A stretch of DNA of 64,000 nt, from the NCBI RefSeq assembly GCF_947499295.1, contig NZ_CANMNP010000012.1, positions 1 to 64,000 on the forward strand, in the 5' to 3' direction. Below are positions 1-8,839 of the stretch, piece after piece. The position numbers and the translations under genes are program-made. How positions within the stretch are numbered: the first letter of the stretch is position 1; every line of letters begins with the position of its first letter. Below the pieces are notes generated by a model. The model made no database searches and was not told where the DNA came from. It was given only the letters and a program-made list of their open reading frames with translations. Source of the DNA: an uncultured Roseibium sp. Lineage in GTDB: Bacteria; Pseudomonadota; Alphaproteobacteria; Rhizobiales; Stappiaceae.

Positions 1-64
1 TAAAACCTGTCCCATAGTGCATCCTTCCATTCGGGAGAAAAGACTGCACCATCAAAATCTGGGA

Positions 65-409
65 TCAAACAGCTAGGTCGGCGATTTCCCGTGTCTGCAA
101 AGACATGTTCGGCATTTTCGGGTGCGGATCGGCAAGGAATGTCGTGAGGGTTTCTTCCGTCCAGCCCGGGTCCCCGGCCATGTCGTAAAAGCTGGGAAGA
201 GATACGCTCGAGGCGGTCTTCTGATCTTCTGCGACGAGATGACAGGACGAGCACCATTGCAGCGCCAAGGTCTTTCCTGCAGCCGCGTCGGCTGCCTGCG
301 CTGTTGTGGATGAAGCTGAAAGTCCCAAAACAGCTGCTGCGACAACAGGTAGAGCAAGACATGCATTTCGATATGCGGTTGCCAGGTTACGAACTGAATT
401 GCCGGTCAT
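65..409 (-). CDS. Secreted class I cytochrome c
   Basis: A 114-residue periplasmic cytochrome c. An N-terminal hydrophobic segment (about residues 17-32) followed by a TAQA-A type cleavage site marks a Sec signal peptide. The heme-binding CSSCH motif is at residues 53-57, and Met99 or Met102 in the PKMPNMSL stretch is the likely axial ligand. The start was chosen at 409 because AAGGAGG lies just upstream, although the frame stays open to 484. It probably carries electrons in the periplasm; the partner is unknown. It is divergent from the gamma-glutamyltransferase gene across 179 bp. The family is clear, the specific role is not. Confidence 0.85.
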   Translation of the reverse strand: MTGNSVRNLATAYRNACLALPVVAAAVLGLSASSTTAQAADAAAGKTLALQWCSSCHLVAEDQKTASSVSLPSFYDMAGDPGWTEETLTTFLADPHPKMPNMSLQTREIADLAV

Positions 410-588
410 GCATCCTCCTTGTTTTCGCCAGTCATCGTCATAGCTTCCTACTGACAGACTGAAGATGACCTCCAAACAGTCCATACGCCTTGCGGTGGAT
501 CAATCCCTCAACCACAGCGCGTTTTTGAATTGCTACTCGCGTTATCCTCAGCCACAGTGGGTGTTGGTTATTTGTTCCGGAGACGACT

Positions 589-2334
589 ATGCCTATGAGT
601 TTCAAGTCAGTCCTGTCAGTGTTTGGCGTTGCGTCCGCACTCGTCGCCTTGCCCGTGCAGCACATTGCGGCACAAGAGACGCCGATTTATTCACTCACTG
701 ACCGGTTTCATTCGGTAACGGCGCAAAGCGGAATGGTTGCCAGCCAGGAAGCCGTTGCGACGCAGGTCGGTGTCGATATCCTGAAACAGGGCGGAAATGC
801 TGTCGATGCGGCAATTGCGACAGGTTTTGCCCTTGCGGTGACGTTGCCACGCGCGGGAAATCTGGGCGGCGGCGGATTCATGATGATCCATATGTCTGCC
901 AGCGATGAGACCAAGGCACTGGACTATCGGGAAAAAGCGCCGGCCGCGGCATTCAAGGATATGTTTCTTGGCGATGACGGTGAGCCGGACAAGGACAAGT
1001 CAAGATATTCCGGTCTCGCGGTTGGTGTGCCGGGGACCGTCGCCGGATTTGCCGAAGCTTTTGACAAACATGGCAGCGGAAACCTCAGTTGGGCCGATCT
1101 TGTTGCGCCGGCCATCAAGCTTGCAGACGAAGGCATCACTGTAACTCCGGGCCTGTCGGGTGCTCTTGCGGCAAGAGTTGAGCGGCTGACGAAAGATCCG
1201 GCAACGGCTGAGATTTTCTACAAGGACGGAGGAGTGCCCTATCTGCCGGGTGAAACTCTGGTCCAGAGCGATCTGGCGAACACTTTGCGGATGATTGCCG
1301 ACAAGGGCGCGGTAGGATTCTACCAAGGGCAAACCGCTGAACGGATTGCAGCAAAGGTCCAACAGGCTGGCGGTGGCATGACCGTTGAAGATCTTGCCGG
1401 CTACGAACCGGTCTGGCGCGATGCAGTCACCGGCACCTATCGCGGATATGAAATTGCGTCCATGCCGCCGCCATCTTCCGGCGGTGTTCATATTGTCGAG
1501 ATTCTCAATATGCTCGAAGCCTTCCCGATTGCGGAGTTCGGTCCGAATTCTGCCGATACGATCCACGTCATGGCGGAAGCCATGCGGCGGGCCTATGCCG
1601 ACAGGTCGAAGTATCTGGGCGATCCCGATTATGTGGATGTTCCGGTCAAGGGCCTGACGTCACCGGCTTATGCAGCAGAGCTTGTCAAAACAATCGATCT
1701 GGAAGTGGCAACACCGTCCGAGCAAATCAAACCGGCTGACCCACTTCCCTATGAGAGCAATGAGACCACGCATTTTTCAGTTGTCGACAAGGACGGGAAT
1801 GCGGTTTCCAACACCTATACGCTCAACTTTTCCTACGGCGTGGGGATGACGGCCGATGGGACAGGTGTGCTGCTTAACAACGAGCTCGACGACTTTTCGG
1901 CAAAACCGGGTGTTCCAAATGCCTATGGATTGATTGGCGGTACCGCCAACGCCGTTGAGGGCGGCAAGCGTCCTTTGTCGTCGATGAGCCCGACACTTGT
2001 CTTTAAGGATGGGACGTTTTTTCTGGCGACGGGCTCACCCGGAGGGAGCCGTATCATTACAACCACTCTTCAGATCATCATGAACATTATTGACCACAAG
2101 ATGAGCATTGCTGAAGCCACTGCTGCCCCACGTATTCACAATCAATGGCTGCCGGACGAAATCAGGATCGAAGAAGGCTTGTCGCCTGATACGATCAAGC
2201 TTCTTGAAGCCAGGGGGCACAAAGTCGCGGTCAAGAATGCGATGGGTTCGACCCAGTCGATCATGAAAGTGGGCGATGTTCTCGCCGGAGCCTCTGACCC
2301 GAGACGTCCGGGCGCCTTGACGGCCGGCTATTGA
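589..2334 (+). CDS. ggt: Gamma-glutamyltransferase
   Basis: A 581-residue glutathione hydrolase precursor that cleaves or transfers the gamma-glutamyl group of glutathione in the periplasm. It has an N-terminal signal segment ending near AAQE. The family NETTHFSVVDKDGNA block contains the autoprocessing nucleophile Thr393, which becomes the first residue of the small subunit. The late SMSPTLVFKDG and GSPGGSRI motifs are conserved too. CGGAG stands about 6 nt before the ATG. Length matches the family. Its 3' end overlaps the convergent membrane-protein gene by 7 bp. Confidence 0.95.
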   Translation: MPMSFKSVLSVFGVASALVALPVQHIAAQETPIYSLTDRFHSVTAQSGMVASQEAVATQVGVDILKQGGNAVDAAIATGFALAVTLPRAGNLGGGGFMMIHMSASDETKALDYREKAPAAAFKDMFLGDDGEPDKDKSRYSGLAVGVPGTVAGFAEAFDKHGSGNLSWADLVAPAIKLADEGITVTPGLSGALAARVERLTKDPATAEIFYKDGGVPYLPGETLVQSDLANTLRMIADKGAVGFYQGQTAERIAAKVQQAGGGMTVEDLAGYEPVWRDAVTGTYRGYEIASMPPPSSGGVHIVEILNMLEAFPIAEFGPNSADTIHVMAEAMRRAYADRSKYLGDPDYVDVPVKGLTSPAYAAELVKTIDLEVATPSEQIKPADPLPYESNETTHFSVVDKDGNAVSNTYTLNFSYGVGMTADGTGVLLNNELDDFSAKPGVPNAYGLIGGTANAVEGGKRPLSSMSPTLVFKDGTFFLATGSPGGSRIITTTLQIIMNIIDHKMSIAEATAAPRIHNQWLPDEIRIEEGLSPDTIKLLEARGHKVAVKNAMGSTQSIMKVGDVLAGASDPRRPGALTAGY

Positions 2335-2837
2335 GCCTTTGGCGGAAAGTGACGGTTGATCGTGCTCGGGCTGTCCAGGTCACGCAGATGCCGGAAGAAA
2401 CTTTCCGCCGACACGGCCAGGAACGACATCAGGAGAACACCGATATAGGTCGAGTGCTCAAGCAGTTCGGCCCGGTCACCAACCACGACGTCGAAGATGG
2501 TGAAGCCAAGGAACACAACAATTGAGACCGTGATGGCAACGTCTGTGCGGTAAGCAACGCCGGGCTTGTCCTGAACCAGTCTGACCCCGGCCACCACAAA
2601 AAATGCCGCGGCAGCAAATTCTACCACGCCAGCAAAGACAAGCGTCGCCTGGATAAAGGCAGGGTCGAGCGAAAGCCTGTCAAAATACATGGTGAACTTT
2701 TCGACCCGGTGGTTTCCCCACCAGCGCAGCAAGCCGATGTCCTGACGGGCAAAGAACTTGTCGAGCCCGTTCAGCAACCAAAAACTGAACCAGAAAATGA
2801 TTACAACGGCGGTGATGGGCTGACGGAGCGCGTGCAT
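2328..2837 (-). CDS. Four-helix integral membrane protein, unknown function
   Basis: A 169-residue protein with about four hydrophobic segments, near residues 8-25, 58-80, 98-118 and 128-145, and a charged C-terminus. The layout resembles small DoxX-like membrane proteins but I do not recognise a specific family. An ATG at 2837 is preferred because CAGGTG lies 6 nt upstream; a GTG three codons earlier at 2846 is possible. It is convergent with ggt, sharing 7 bp. No function is claimed. Confidence 0.7.
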   Translation of the reverse strand: MHALRQPITAVVIIFWFSFWLLNGLDKFFARQDIGLLRWWGNHRVEKFTMYFDRLSLDPAFIQATLVFAGVVEFAAAAFFVVAGVRLVQDKPGVAYRTDVAITVSIVVFLGFTIFDVVVGDRAELLEHSTYIGVLLMSFLAVSAESFFRHLRDLDSPSTINRHFPPKAQ

Positions 2838-2965
2838 TTTGGTCACCTGGCATCTCGATTTGTAGATGCGGATTGCTTAGCGCCAGGTCCTTGCCATTCA
2901 GTTACATTCGGTGGGTGGGGGGCGTTTCAGTTTCGAAGCTGGTTAATTAATGGTGAAACGCGACT

Positions 2966-3535
2966 TCACTCTTTCGTGTTCTTGCCGTCCGCATATTCGT
3001 TCGTGACAAGCTTTGCGAATTTGCGGTCAAGTGCCATGCGATCCTGAGCCGGCATGTCGGGCCAGATGATTTGTGCGCCGACAAAGGCCGCATACTCAAT
3101 CTGAGCGATCTGCATTGCTTCTTCTGCAGGCAGGCCGCTGTCACAATAGAGGCCAGCAACGAAATCGGTTCTCAGCTTGTCGACATCCTCCAGCACCTCG
3201 CGTGACGCTTTGTTCGACTGCGCGAACTGACGAACCTTTCGTTCCAGATCATGATCCAGATGATTGGCCAGATCGGACAGTTTCTGACGCCTGTCCTTGA
3301 CCGCCGGGCCGAGTGTTTGGTCTGCGACATCCAGCGTGTTTTGTTGCTTCCAAGCCTGCATCATTTCCAGGATGAAGGTGCCATGGTCCTGGAAGTGGTG
3401 ATAAAACGAACCGCGCGTGCGCTCGGCCGCACTACAAAGCGCCTCCACAGTCAGTCCGGCAGGGCCATCTGATTTCAATTGGGAAAGCCCCAGTGACAAC
3501 CAGTCGGATTTCCCGAAACGCTTGCGTTTAGTCAT
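2966..3535 (-). CDS. TetR/AcrR family transcriptional regulator
   Basis: A 189-residue one-component regulator. Residues about 10-55 form the N-terminal helix-turn-helix, with the family signature GLTVEALCSAAERTRGSFYHHF. The remaining helical part is the ligand and dimerisation domain, with no recognisable ligand signature. It lies downstream of and on the same strand as the small membrane protein gene at 3658-4032, separated by 122 bp. The 27-bp dyad in front of that gene is a plausible target. Family assignment is firm; the regulon is inferred. Confidence 0.88.
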   Translation of the reverse strand: MTKRKRFGKSDWLSLGLSQLKSDGPAGLTVEALCSAAERTRGSFYHHFQDHGTFILEMMQAWKQQNTLDVADQTLGPAVKDRRQKLSDLANHLDHDLERKVRQFAQSNKASREVLEDVDKLRTDFVAGLYCDSGLPAEEAMQIAQIEYAAFVGAQIIWPDMPAQDRMALDRKFAKLVTNEYADGKNTKE

Positions 3536-3657
3536 CCTGTCCGGCTGCTCTTTTCATTTGTCTTCAACCCTGCCCGAGCTCCGATCCGGAGCATTCGGTC
3601 TTGCCACGCGATGGCTTTTCAAATGTGACGCCGTGCTCGGCTTCCCGAGACCCTGGC

Positions 3658-4032
3658 CTAAAGTCCGACCGAGCCCAGAAAGCCAAGTATGAGTATCGGC
3701 AAGAACAGCCAGCCTTGCGGCATGTCCTTGTATTTCTGCTTCTTAATCGGTGGAACTGCAAGACCGAGAAGGCAGAATGAAGCTGTAAGGGCGGTCGCGA
3801 CCCAGGCTAGCTCCAGGCTTTGGGGCCGGAAACCGGCAATAACAAACAAAACCGCAAGCATGGCAAGAACGATCGTGACGATGTGCCAGCAGAAATAGGT
3901 CACGTATTTCGGAACCGGATGCAGATCCTGAGCCTCTAAAAGTGGAACGGCAATGGCGCGTCCGCCGGCAAATGTGTGAAGCAGACAGACCAGAAACGAA
4001 AGAAAGCTGGCGAAAAGCAGAAGAGAATTCAT
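3658..4032 (-). CDS. Small four-helix membrane protein
   Basis: A 124-residue hydrophobic protein with four predicted membrane spans: residues about 1-20, 42-66, 73-92 and 106-122. A conserved-looking HTFAGGRAIAVPLL stretch follows helix 1. I do not recognise a named family. The start at 4032 is preferred over 4053 because AAGGAT sits before it. It heads a run with the downstream TetR gene, and a strong dyad covers its promoter region, so it is probably a target of that regulator. Confidence 0.7.
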   Translation of the reverse strand: MNSLLLFASFLSFLVCLLHTFAGGRAIAVPLLEAQDLHPVPKYVTYFCWHIVTIVLAMLAVLFVIAGFRPQSLELAWVATALTASFCLLGLAVPPIKKQKYKDMPQGWLFLPILILGFLGSVGL

Positions 4033-4042
4033 AGGACCATCC

Positions 4043-4069
4043 TTACAAACCATAACAAATGGTATGTTA
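4043..4069. promoter_or_regulatory. Probable TetR operator
   Basis: The core is ACCAT-AACAA-ATGGT at 4049-4063. Extending outward, 9 of 11 positions in each arm are complementary, giving a 27-bp dyad. It begins 10 bp upstream of the membrane-protein start at 4032. Size and spacing fit a TetR-family operator. That the regulator at 2966-3535 binds it is inference from proximity. Confidence 0.6.
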
Positions 4070-4255
4070 TTTTGATTTCAGAACCGTTGCCAATGTGGCG
4101 TCCGGTCACAGGCGGGGGGATGCACTTTTTTTGCCTAGAGCGATTGTCTGTTTGACACCTGCAAAAGCCAGTGATAGCCCTATCCAAAGCGCTTTGGAGT
4201 TTGGTGATTGCCGAAGTCCGCTCATCCACAAAACCGCACAAACCGGGAGGGCAAG

Positions 4256-5041
4256 ATGCCGATCAGAACCGTTGTCTGGGGCGAAAACGTCCACGAACAG
4301 CACAATAAAATCGTTGCGGACACCTACCCGAAAGGGATGCATGAGTGCATTGCGGAAGCTTTGAACGAAGACCCCGAAATCAGCGCCACAACGGCAACAC
4401 TTCAGGAACCCGAGCATGGTCTGACTGAGGAACGGTTGCGTGAAACCGATGTTCTGTTGTGGTGGGGCCATGCCGCCCATGGCGACGTTTCCGACGTGGT
4501 TGTCGATCGGGTCTGTGAAGCTGTCTGGTCAGGCATGGGCATGTTGTTTCTCCATTCCGCTCATTTCGCCAAACCGTTCAAGCGGCTTATGGGTGGGCCT
4601 TGCAATCTGACCTGGCGCGAGGCCGGTGAACGCGAAAGGCTTTGGGTAACCAGCCGCAATCACCCGATAACCAAAGATCTGCCGGATAGTTTCGAGCTGG
4701 AAATGGAAGAGATGTATGGGGAGCCGTTCGGTGTGCCGGAGCCTCTGGAAACGGTTTTCATCAGCTGGTTCCAGGGCGGCGAGGTGTTCCGGTCGGGTCT
4801 GACCTACAAGCGCGGCGCAGGCAGCATCTTTTATTTTAGGCCGGGGCACGAAACCTACCCGACCTACTACAACGACCACGTTCGTCAGGTGTTGAAGAAC
4901 GGCGTCAAGTGGGCCTTCAACCCGATGGCCCGGCTGACCGACCCGAATGCAGCTCCGAATGTGCCGGTTGATGCGGCACCGGAGAAAATCGAGGAACGCG
5001 GCCCGAAACTTCACGCCGAAGGCGAAGAAGGGTATCGCTAG
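4256..5041 (+). CDS. thuA: ThuA, trehalose utilisation protein
   Basis: A 261-residue cytoplasmic protein of the ThuA family (class I glutamine amidotransferase-like fold). The N-terminus (VVWGENVHEQ), the ATTATLQEPEHGLTEERL block, LLWWGHAAHGDVSD and the FYFRPGHETYPTYY block are characteristic of rhizobial ThuA. GGGAGG lies 5 nt before the ATG. In rhizobia ThuA works with ThuB in conversion of trehalose toward 3-keto-trehalose. Here an oxidoreductase gene follows after 66 bp, consistent with a thuAB pair. No sugar ABC transporter genes are beside it in the window, so the substrate could be a related disaccharide. Confidence 0.85.
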   Translation: MPIRTVVWGENVHEQHNKIVADTYPKGMHECIAEALNEDPEISATTATLQEPEHGLTEERLRETDVLLWWGHAAHGDVSDVVVDRVCEAVWSGMGMLFLHSAHFAKPFKRLMGGPCNLTWREAGERERLWVTSRNHPITKDLPDSFELEMEEMYGEPFGVPEPLETVFISWFQGGEVFRSGLTYKRGAGSIFYFRPGHETYPTYYNDHVRQVLKNGVKWAFNPMARLTDPNAAPNVPVDAAPEKIEERGPKLHAEGEEGYR

Positions 5042-5107
5042 TATTCATTCCTTTTCAAAACCGCAGGTGTGGCCGTGTGTTCGGCCTTCCTGCGGATGGA
5101 GAAATTC

Positions 5108-6181
5108 ATGACGACTTCTGAAAAACCGGTCCGGATTCTTGTCCTGGGGACGGGAAATATGGCACGCGTTCATACCGAAGCTTTCCAGAAGATAACTGGC
5201 GTCGAGGTTGTTGCCGGCGTCGACAAGCGAGCGGAAGTTCTGGCTGAATTTTGCGATGGATTTGCAATTCCTCACCGGTTTTCGGATCTGGATGAAGCGA
5301 TTTCCTGGGGCGAATTCGATGCTGTGACCAATGTGACGCCTGACGGCGCGCACCACCCCACGACGATGTCCTTGCTGAAAGCGGGCAAACACGTTCTTTG
5401 CGAAAAACCGTTGGCCACCAACGCCCGGCATGCCGACGAAATGGCAGCGCTCGCCCGCACCGCAGGGCTAGTCGGTATGGTCAACCTGTCCTATCGCAAC
5501 GTGGCCGTCCTTCAGGAGGCGGCCAAGCTGGTCGCAGAGGGTGCAATTGGCTCTCCCCGGCATTTCGAGGCGTCCTACCTGCAGAGTTGGCTGACGCAAC
5601 CTGCATGGGGCGAGTGGCGCACGGAAAGCCAGTGGCTTTGGCGCCTTTCAACCGAACGTGGTTCGAAAGGCGTGCTCGGCGACGTCGGAATTCACATCAT
5701 CGATTTCGTGACTTTTGCCGCCGGAAGCCAGGTTCGCGATCTCTCCTGCCGCCTGAAGACCTTTGACAAGGCGGAGGGTGGACGTATTGGCGACTATACC
5801 CTTGATGCAAACGACAGTTTCACATTACAGGCCGAGCTGGAGAACGGAGCGCTCGGAACCATCAGTGCGACCCGCTTCGCATCGGGCCATCTGAACGATC
5901 TTCGCCTGCGTCTTTATGGCGACAAGGGAGGGTTGGAAGTTCTTTTCGAACAGCGTTCCGAAAGTCTGTGCATCTGCCGCGAACCCGATCTTCAAACTGC
6001 CGAATGGCACGAGATTACAGTTCCTCCGGTGACTACAATCTACGAGCGGTTCGTTTCAGCTATCAGAGGTGAAGGCAAGGCCGAGCCGGACTTCGACCAT
6101 GGTGCGCGGTTGCAACACGCGCTCGACGCTGCCGAGCGTTCTCATGCCGAGGGCAGCTGCTTCCTGAGGCTCTTCGACTAG
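5108..6181 (+). CDS. Gfo/Idh/MocA family oxidoreductase (ThuB-like)
   Basis: A 357-residue NAD(P)-dependent sugar dehydrogenase-type protein. The Rossmann signature GTGNMA is at residues 14-19 and the family CEKPLATN motif at about 98-105. The C-terminal half is the usual alpha/beta substrate domain. The start at 5108 follows GGATGGAGA. It lies 66 bp after thuA on the same strand, the arrangement of thuAB operons, so it is a likely ThuB equivalent. Sequence alone does not separate ThuB from other Gfo/Idh/MocA enzymes. A perfect 14-bp hairpin begins 15 bp after the stop. Confidence 0.82.
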   Translation: MTTSEKPVRILVLGTGNMARVHTEAFQKITGVEVVAGVDKRAEVLAEFCDGFAIPHRFSDLDEAISWGEFDAVTNVTPDGAHHPTTMSLLKAGKHVLCEKPLATNARHADEMAALARTAGLVGMVNLSYRNVAVLQEAAKLVAEGAIGSPRHFEASYLQSWLTQPAWGEWRTESQWLWRLSTERGSKGVLGDVGIHIIDFVTFAAGSQVRDLSCRLKTFDKAEGGRIGDYTLDANDSFTLQAELENGALGTISATRFASGHLNDLRLRLYGDKGGLEVLFEQRSESLCICREPDLQTAEWHEITVPPVTTIYERFVSAIRGEGKAEPDFDHGARLQHALDAAERSHAEGSCFLRLFD

Positions 6182-6195
6182 ACGTTCCATAAGAG

Positions 6196-6233
6196 CTGCA
6201 GCGGAGCTTTTGAAATGAGAAGCTCCGCTGCAG
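6196..6233. terminator. Stem-loop after thuA-oxidoreductase pair
   Basis: Perfect 14-bp inverted repeat CTGCAGCGGAGCTT / AAGCTCCGCTGCAG around a 10-nt loop, starting 15 bp after the upstream stop codon. There is no T-run after it, so it may stabilise the mRNA 3' end or work with Rho rather than as an intrinsic terminator. Confidence 0.6.
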
Positions 6234-6584
6234 AAGTGGGTACTAGAGGCAGGGCAACAACGCGGGATCGATCGCCACAGCGACAGGCTCTTCCGGAAAT
6301 TGCATTTTCTCTTTTAAAGGTCAGGCCCTGATACTTCGTTCAGAGCCAGCGACAGGTTTTTCTCAATTTTTAGACGAAACGGGTTTTATCCGGCAAAACC
6401 GGCGAAAACTCGGGGCGAAACGCACAAAAACTTAGAAGCAAAAATTTAGCATTCTTTAGAAAAACAGGTGCTTGAGTCCTCCGCCTGGAAGCGGATCGGA
6501 CAAAGTTGCTGGTTGTTGGTCCAGAAACGGCTCAGCAGTTACTGCGCAGAGTGTGAAGGATGCTGAATGTCGAAACCAGGCACG
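6234..6584. other. Intergenic stretch outside the island, no gene seen
   Basis: 351 bp between the hairpin after the oxidoreductase and the old tRNA terminator. The middle is A+T-rich with A-runs around 6350-6470. I see no credible reading frame, RNA gene or conserved motif in either direction. Confidence 0.5.
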
Positions 6585-6611
6585 AAAAAAGCCGCCAGAT
6601 GACGGCTTTTT
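6585..6611. terminator. Intrinsic terminator, original tRNA-Gly terminator
   Basis: AAAAAGCCG (6586-6594) and CGGCTTTTT (6603-6611) form a hairpin with T-runs on both strands, so it can stop transcription both ways. It lies about 25 bp beyond the displaced tRNA 3' half, where the terminator of the minus-strand tRNA-Gly would have been before island insertion. Confidence 0.75.
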
Positions 6612-6635
6612 CAACTCACTGGGGTAAGTGAGGAA

Positions 6636-6685
6636 AATTTGGAGCGGGCGATGGGATTCGAACCCACGACCCCAACCTTGGCAAG
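6636..6685 (-). repeat. attL, displaced 3' half of tRNA-Gly
   Basis: Identical over 50 bp to 26388-26437. It contains the CCA end, acceptor and T-arm strands and stops at the anticodon loop. Beyond 6685 the sequence no longer matches the tRNA, so this copy is not a functional tRNA. The identity ending at the anticodon stem boundary is typical of tyrosine-recombinase crossover in tRNA genes. Confidence 0.92.
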
Positions 6686-6839
6686 CGAGAAATTATTGTG
6701 TTGTAACAATCACATAAATTACCTCCTAGTTCATCTTAGTGCCCAAGACTGGCAGCTAATCCGGCCTCACCAAATGGGCATAATTTGAACCTTGAGACAC
6801 TCGAGTTTACGTCTGTGGCAGGCAAAGAAATGGGGAGAT

Positions 6840-6857
6840 GGTAACCGCGTTGTAACC
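6840..6857. repeat. Left copy of island-end motif (possible integrase arm site)
   Basis: GTAACCGCGTTGTAACC at 6841-6857 differs in one base from the copy at 26283-26299 near the right end, in the same orientation. With the preceding G it contains GGTAACC and TGTAACC spaced 11 bp. A related inverted pair lies in front of the integrase at 22213-22231. Arm-type binding by Int or Xis is inferred. Confidence 0.55.
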
Positions 6858-6920
6858 TTCTCAAGTCCACGCGGTATTTCTTCGCTGGTTCCCTCCCGAT
6901 GCACTCCGCAACTGAGTATT

Positions 6921-7817
6921 TTAGTTATCATTCAGACCGAACGGCGCACGCGTGTGCAATCGGTCTTTCCAAGATGACTCGAGCCGAATGACTTCGTCGG
7001 CATCCATATCTGGAGAAACGCGTTGAAGGATCGTGAAACGGAAACTTTTTGGATCACGTGGTCGAAGCAACCGGTTTCCTCCATGTCCAGTCGCCGCGTA
7101 ATTTTGCCAACGTGCGAGCAGGTTCCCTGTTCCATACGCTGAGCCAACGTAACTCTTGCCATCGGCCTCATCAAAAATGAGATAGATGCCTCGCCATTGA
7201 GACAAAGCTTGACGCCATCTGGTGGGGAGGATTGAAAGTTCATCCCAGGTCACATCTAGTTCGTCCCAATCCGGCATGGCTGCATCGAGCAAGTTTTCCT
7301 CGTGCACCACTAGGATTGGCATTTCATTTTTGTGAGACCGTCGCCACCATGACCGCTCCGGAGGTGGCCAACCTATGACAAGTTTCCCTTTCCAATCGGC
7401 GCAAGCATCCATTGGAAGAAGATCAAACCAACGTATGATTGCTCTACCGTCATCAGCGGTGAACCCTCTTATCCCATATGCCCCCAACTCTTGATACGCT
7501 GGGACTTGCCAGTATTGGTCTACAGTCAAAGGTCGTGATGAGGCGATTTTGTAAAGACCGACGAACAGTGCCGCCCCAGCCTCGTGACCTATAAAGGACG
7601 CAACATATCCCTCGCTTTCGAGGGCGCTCATAGACTTTTCTAGCTTCGCACCCTGAGTTTGCTGGTAGGCGTTGAACACCTCCGGCTTCTCGGCGGCAAT
7701 CTAAGGCAGTACCTTTGCGAGTTCGGGCTCGAAAGGTCGGTGACGCATGACAATGGTTTTAGCGGGATCAAGCCTTTGCTTGAGAAGCAGATCATTGAAT
7801 GTGAGCCATGGTGTCAC
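6921..7817 (-). pseudogene. GIY-YIG nuclease family gene interrupted by an amber codon
   Basis: The C-terminal part has a GIY-YIG nuclease domain: WRGIYLIF and SYVGSAYG, at residues 162-184 of the open 252-codon stretch starting at a GTG at 7679, with the catalytic Arg and a late Glu in RLESSWKDRL. Upstream of that GTG the same frame continues with family-like sequence (RLDPAKTIVMRHRPFEPELA, then KVLP) back to a possible GTG at 7817, broken by TAG at 7701-7703, where homologues as I remember them have Trp. A TGG to TAG change explains this. It is either a pseudogene or a shortened product starting at 7679. Confidence 0.75.
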
Positions 7818-7877
7818 AACTCGGGTTCTCCAGGTTTTTCATCGCACTTCGCGTCGCGCTCAAAAAACAGAAGTGAT

Positions 7878-8378
7878 CTATTGAAACTTAATGTCGCGTC
7901 CGTACGCCAAGTCAGCAACCTTTGAGAGTGCACTTAGTGCTCTGATTAGATCCCTTCGACCAATATTTTTGCTAATCCACCATCCCGAGTTCGTCCTCAT
8001 GGTCGGCAATTGACTATTACCTGGGTGAATGGCATTCGGATCTCGACTTACATAGCGCCTCTTTCGCGGACTGATGTGTGACAGTTCGTCAAGAACTTCC
8101 GGCGCGACTTCAGCGGTCATGTCCACGAACCGCGCAAAAATCTCAGGTAGAGTGTTTTCAGAAAATGAGACCCGCAGGAAAACCGCCGTGTATTTTCCAC
8201 GTGGTCGTGTCACTGTCTTGTCTGGTTGATGCTCAGAAATTCCGTTTGAGGAGTCAACGCACTTATCAAGCGTCGTTTGAAGGTAGGAAGCAAGGCCTCT
8301 GCTTAGGGTCTTATCCAGATCAAGCAATTCGTTGACAAATGTTACTGGCAATGAAACGAATACCGTCGGTTCGCTCAT
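7878..8378 (-). CDS. Unrecognised island protein, partner of RHH-RAMA-like protein
   Basis: A 166-residue basic protein that I cannot assign. The C-terminal third is rich in Arg and Lys and contains ISPRKRRYVSRDP and SGWWISKNIGRRDLIRAL, which look like nucleic-acid-binding segments. There is no signal peptide or membrane span. The start at 8378 was chosen because it lies 8 bp after the stop of the upstream gene (8387), implying co-transcription. The combination suggests a DNA-associated role, which is inference only. Confidence 0.55.
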   Translation of the reverse strand: MSEPTVFVSLPVTFVNELLDLDKTLSRGLASYLQTTLDKCVDSSNGISEHQPDKTVTRPRGKYTAVFLRVSFSENTLPEIFARFVDMTAEVAPEVLDELSHISPRKRRYVSRDPNAIHPGNSQLPTMRTNSGWWISKNIGRRDLIRALSALSKVADLAYGRDIKFQ

Positions 8379-8386
8379 GTTGTAAT

Positions 8387-8839
8387 TCACGATTCCCTCC
8401 CAAGTTTCCGGCATTCTTCTCGCATGTCCTGGAGCGAACGCCATTGTGTTTCACCTGAAAAACGTGCCTTCCAATAGAGCCATCCGTTGAGGCTGGGACG
8501 TTTCCCGTCCTTCGTTACCGCTACAGCTTTAGCTGCGGACGAAAGAGATGGATATTCTTTGCCGTTCACAACCAGCATGCCGTCCAGGAACGATCCTTCG
8601 TAGACCTGTTTTCCGCGCTGATATTCCATCCTGGCTTCAGATCCATGCGGGATTGTCACGCCATCTTCGACGAATGGTCGACCTGTTTCCGGCGCTTGCT
8701 TGACTTCCGCTTGCTTAGTTAGTGCAGGCAAGCCAAGTAACCGCCGGAGGGCAATATAAGGCGGCTCATCGAAGCTCTGTCTTTCAGCTTCGATTCTCTG
8801 GTGAATATCGAAGTCGATGTCGATTGTACGCAACTGCAT
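8387..8839 (-). CDS. Small protein: SeqA-like RHH N-terminus plus RAMA-like domain
   Basis: A 150-residue protein. Residues 1-38 (MQLRTIDIDFDIHQRIEAER, later IALRRLLGL) resemble the ribbon-helix-helix dimerisation segment at the N-terminus of SeqA. Residues about 82-140 (GSFLDGMLVVNGKEYPSLSS, then AAKAV and NGWLYWKARF) resemble the RAMA/DUF4357 domain found beside restriction enzymes and adenine methylases. GGAGAG precedes the ATG. It sits one cassette away from a Mod/Res pair, so methylation-sensitive DNA binding is plausible. Domain calls are from recalled patterns. Confidence 0.6.
   Translation of the reverse strand: MQLRTIDIDFDIHQRIEAERQSFDEPPYIALRRLLGLPALTKQAEVKQAPETGRPFVEDGVTIPHGSEARMEYQRGKQVYEGSFLDGMLVVNGKEYPSLSSAAKAVAVTKDGKRPSLNGWLYWKARFSGETQWRSLQDMREECRKLGRES

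Noticed and set aside
6636..6685. Second tRNA-Gly gene at the left island end
   Set aside because: Only the 3' half is present; sequence beyond 6685 does not form the anticodon and D arms.
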